Below the pieces are notes generated by a model, which saw only the letters and a list, made by a program, of their open reading frames with translations, ran no database searches and was not told the DNA's origin. A stretch of 7,065 bases of DNA from an uncultured Gloeocapsa sp. (GTDB lineage: Bacteria > Cyanobacteriota > Cyanobacteriia > Cyanobacteriales > Gloeocapsaceae): contig CALGKL010000076.1 of the NCBI GenBank assembly GCA_937930495.1, positions 1 through 7,065 on the forward strand, in the 5' to 3' direction. Shown piece by piece: positions 5,398 to 7,065 of this stretch. How positions within the stretch are numbered: the first letter of the stretch is position 1; every line of letters starts with the position of its first letter. Made by a program: the position numbers and the translations under genes.

Positions 5398-7065
5398 TCA
5401 GGAACTTTTAGAGACAGTCGAACCAGATTCTTGAGGGTATTTTAATAATAAAGAATTAGTCACCACCAGCACCGAACTAAAAGCCATACAAGCTGCAGCC
5501 AGAGAAGGAGTAAAAGCAATTTGAGCAAGAGGTAACAACACACCAGCTGCTATAGGAATAGCGATCAAATTATAGCCCAAAGCCCAGAAGAGATTCTGAC
5601 GGATTTTATTAAAAGTAGCGCGACTAAGTTTAATAGCAGCGATAACATCTTTAAGTTGAGCCGAAATAAGGACGATATCGGCGGTTTCTAGGGCGACATC
5701 ACTACTATCCCCTAGGGTAATACTAACATCCGCTTGGGCTAAAGCGGGAGCATCATTGATGCCATCTCCCACCATTCCTACAACTTGATTAGTGGCTTGG
5801 AGAGATTCAATCAGAATAGCTTTCTGTTGGGGTTTAACCTCAGAGAAAACCTGAGTAATACCTAATTCAGAAGCGATCGCCTCAGCTACCGTAGGACGAT
5901 CGCCAGTCATTAACACTACGGTTAAGCCCAACTCTTGCAGTCGTTTAACCGTGGTTTTAGCATCATGACGGAGAGAATCTTCTAGGGCGATCGCTCCCAA
6001 TAGAGTTTTTTCTTTAGCCACATAAACTATACTAGTTTGGGGGAAATCTGGGAGCTCCAAAAGAGCGATTCCCTGTTGAGTTAACCATTGTTGATTCCCC
6101 AGATAAATCATCTCACCACCTAGACTAGCCTTAACACCCAAACCAGGAATAGTCTGATAATCGGTAGCTACATCTAAAGATAATTCTTGTTGTTGGGAAG
6201 CTTCTAAGATCGCTTTAGCCAAAGGATGATTACTACCCCTTTCGACACTAGCAGCTAAACGCAATAATTCTGTGGAGTCAATCTCCTCAACCAGAGGGAG
6301 ACAAGCGGTTACCCTAGGTTTACCTAGAGTCAAAGTCCCGGTTTTATCAAAGACAATCGTCTCGAGACGGTGGACTTGCTCTAAAACCCCACCACCTTTG
6401 ATTAAAATACCCTTTTCAGCACCGATACTCGTACCAACCAGAATAGCAGTGGGAGTAGCCAAACCCAAAGCACAAGGACAAGCAATCACCAAAACAGCGA
6501 TCGCCAATTTCAAGCTTAATAACACAGATGCACCTAGGATTAACCAAACCGTCAAAGTCACAGCCGCAATAACCATCACCCCATAAGCAAAATAACCCGC
6601 TACTGTATCAGCTAAACGTTGCACAGGAGCTTTTTGCAGTTGGGCGGCTTCCACCAGGGAGATAATTTGGGCTAAAGTAGTTTGACTACCTGTACGCGTG
6701 ACCGCCAGGGTAATTACTCCCGAATGATTAATTGTCCCCGCGTTTACTTCATCTCCTGGTTTTTTAACCACTGGTAGGGATTCTCCCGTTAACATCGACT
6801 CATCTACTGTGGTTTCGCCAGAGACAATCTCTCCATCGATAGGGATTCTTTCACCCGGTAAAACCCTTACCCATTCTCCGGGACGAATTTGTTCTACTGG
6901 TATTTTAATCCCATTGTCAGGATCATCAGCGGCGACTAAAGTCGCCACTTCCGGTTGTAAAGCCATTAAACCAGATAAAGCAGCAAAGGCTCTCCCCCTT
7001 GCTTTTCCCTCTAGAGTACGTCCTAAAAAAATAAACCCTAATAACATTACTGGTTCAGCAAAAAA
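5398..7065 (-). CDS. ctaA: copper-transporting P1B-type ATPase, CtaA type, N-terminus outside the window
   Basis: This membrane pump uses ATP to move Cu(I); in cyanobacteria CtaA imports copper across the plasma membrane for delivery to PacS, plastocyanin and cytochrome oxidase. Counting from the internal Met at 7047, the motifs in order are LGRTLE (8-13), the actuator TGES (87-90), CPC in the membrane (190-192), the phosphorylation site DKTGT (234-238), SNHPLA (272-277), TGD (381-383), GDGINDAPAL (427-436), YN (492-493) in the seventh helix and MAFSS (521-525) in the eighth. CPC, YN and M-x2-SS together mark the Cu(I) subgroup. The frame stays open to the window edge: six codons before that Met read FFAEPV, matching the family's helix ahead of LLGF. 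The heavy-metal domain and first helices therefore lie beyond 7065. LMALQPE, GGGVLEQ and ALGYNLIAIP resemble remembered CtaA sequences more than PacS; thylakoid PacS remains the alternative. It ends in TGA. Confidence 0.93.
   Translation of the reverse strand, partial: FFAEPVMLLGFIFLGRTLEGKARGRAFAALSGLMALQPEVATLVAADDPDNGIKIPVEQIRPGEWVRVLPGERIPIDGEIVSGETTVDESMLTGESLPVVKKPGDEVNAGTINHSGVITLAVTRTGSQTTLAQIISLVEAAQLQKAPVQRLADTVAGYFAYGVMVIAAVTLTVWLILGASVLLSLKLAIAVLVIACPCALGLATPTAILVGTSIGAEKGILIKGGGVLEQVHRLETIVFDKTGTLTLGKPRVTACLPLVEEIDSTELLRLAASVERGSNHPLAKAILEASQQQELSLDVATDYQTIPGLGVKASLGGEMIYLGNQQWLTQQGIALLELPDFPQTSIVYVAKEKTLLGAIALEDSLRHDAKTTVKRLQELGLTVVLMTGDRPTVAEAIASELGITQVFSEVKPQQKAILIESLQATNQVVGMVGDGINDAPALAQADVSITLGDSSDVALETADIVLISAQLKDVIAAIKLSRATFNKIRQNLFWALGYNLIAIPIAAGVLLPLAQIAFTPSLAAACMAFSSVLVVTNSLLLKYPQESGSTVSKSS

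Noticed and set aside
154..6504. Eight HIP1 (GCGATCGC) sites as a possible local system
   Set aside because: HIP1 is abundant genome-wide in many cyanobacteria and all eight copies lie in coding sequence; it supports taxonomy, not a local function.
6272..6586. Plus-strand open frame of 104 codons
   Set aside because: It is antisense to the DKTGT and CPC regions of ctaA, so it is a shadow.

Overview
The window reads as a piece of an AT-rich, probably unicellular cyanobacterial chromosome. The evidence is eight copies of the cyanobacterial palindrome GCGATCGC (HIP1; starts at 154, 2863, 3962, 4088, 4247, 5873, 5987 and 6497), a cyanobacterial-type glycogen synthase, and a CtaA-type copper ATPase of the kind that supplies copper to plastocyanin and cytochrome oxidase. 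The genus cannot be fixed from the sequence alone. No rRNA, tRNA, CRISPR array, transposase or integrase was seen.

Layout. Three genes run on the + strand: a 5'-truncated small membrane protein (1-372), a GldG-type auxiliary protein of an ABC-2 exporter (448-1920) and glycogen synthase glgA (1995-3473). A strong intrinsic terminator-like hairpin (397-435) lies directly before the GldG-type gene. Convergent to glgA is a two-gene minus-strand unit: pgeF, a peptidoglycan editing hydrolase (4641-3868), followed after 8 bases by a carboxymuconolactone decarboxylase/AhpD-like gene (3859-3515). That second gene carries an in-frame TGA just after its CxxC motif. An AT-rich divergent intergenic region (4642-4810) separates pgeF from a + strand gene (4811-5326) for a soluble protein that resembles V4R-type domains. 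Convergent to that gene, running off the right edge, is the copper-exporting P-type ATPase ctaA (5398 to beyond 7065).

The genes do not form one pathway. They look like neighbouring housekeeping units: carbon storage, cell-wall precursor quality control, copper homeostasis, and an ABC-associated protein of unknown role. I see no convincing new multi-gene system. The most notable signal is the interrupted AhpD-like gene: one TGA, intact and conserved sequence on both sides, and a weak hairpin downstream. It is either a very recent nonsense mutation, a sequencing error, or a recoding site. Secondary points of interest are the GldG-type gene separated from any visible ABC partner and placed behind a terminator, a perfect 12-bp inverted repeat inside pgeF that contains a HIP1 site, and the unassigned V4R-like protein.
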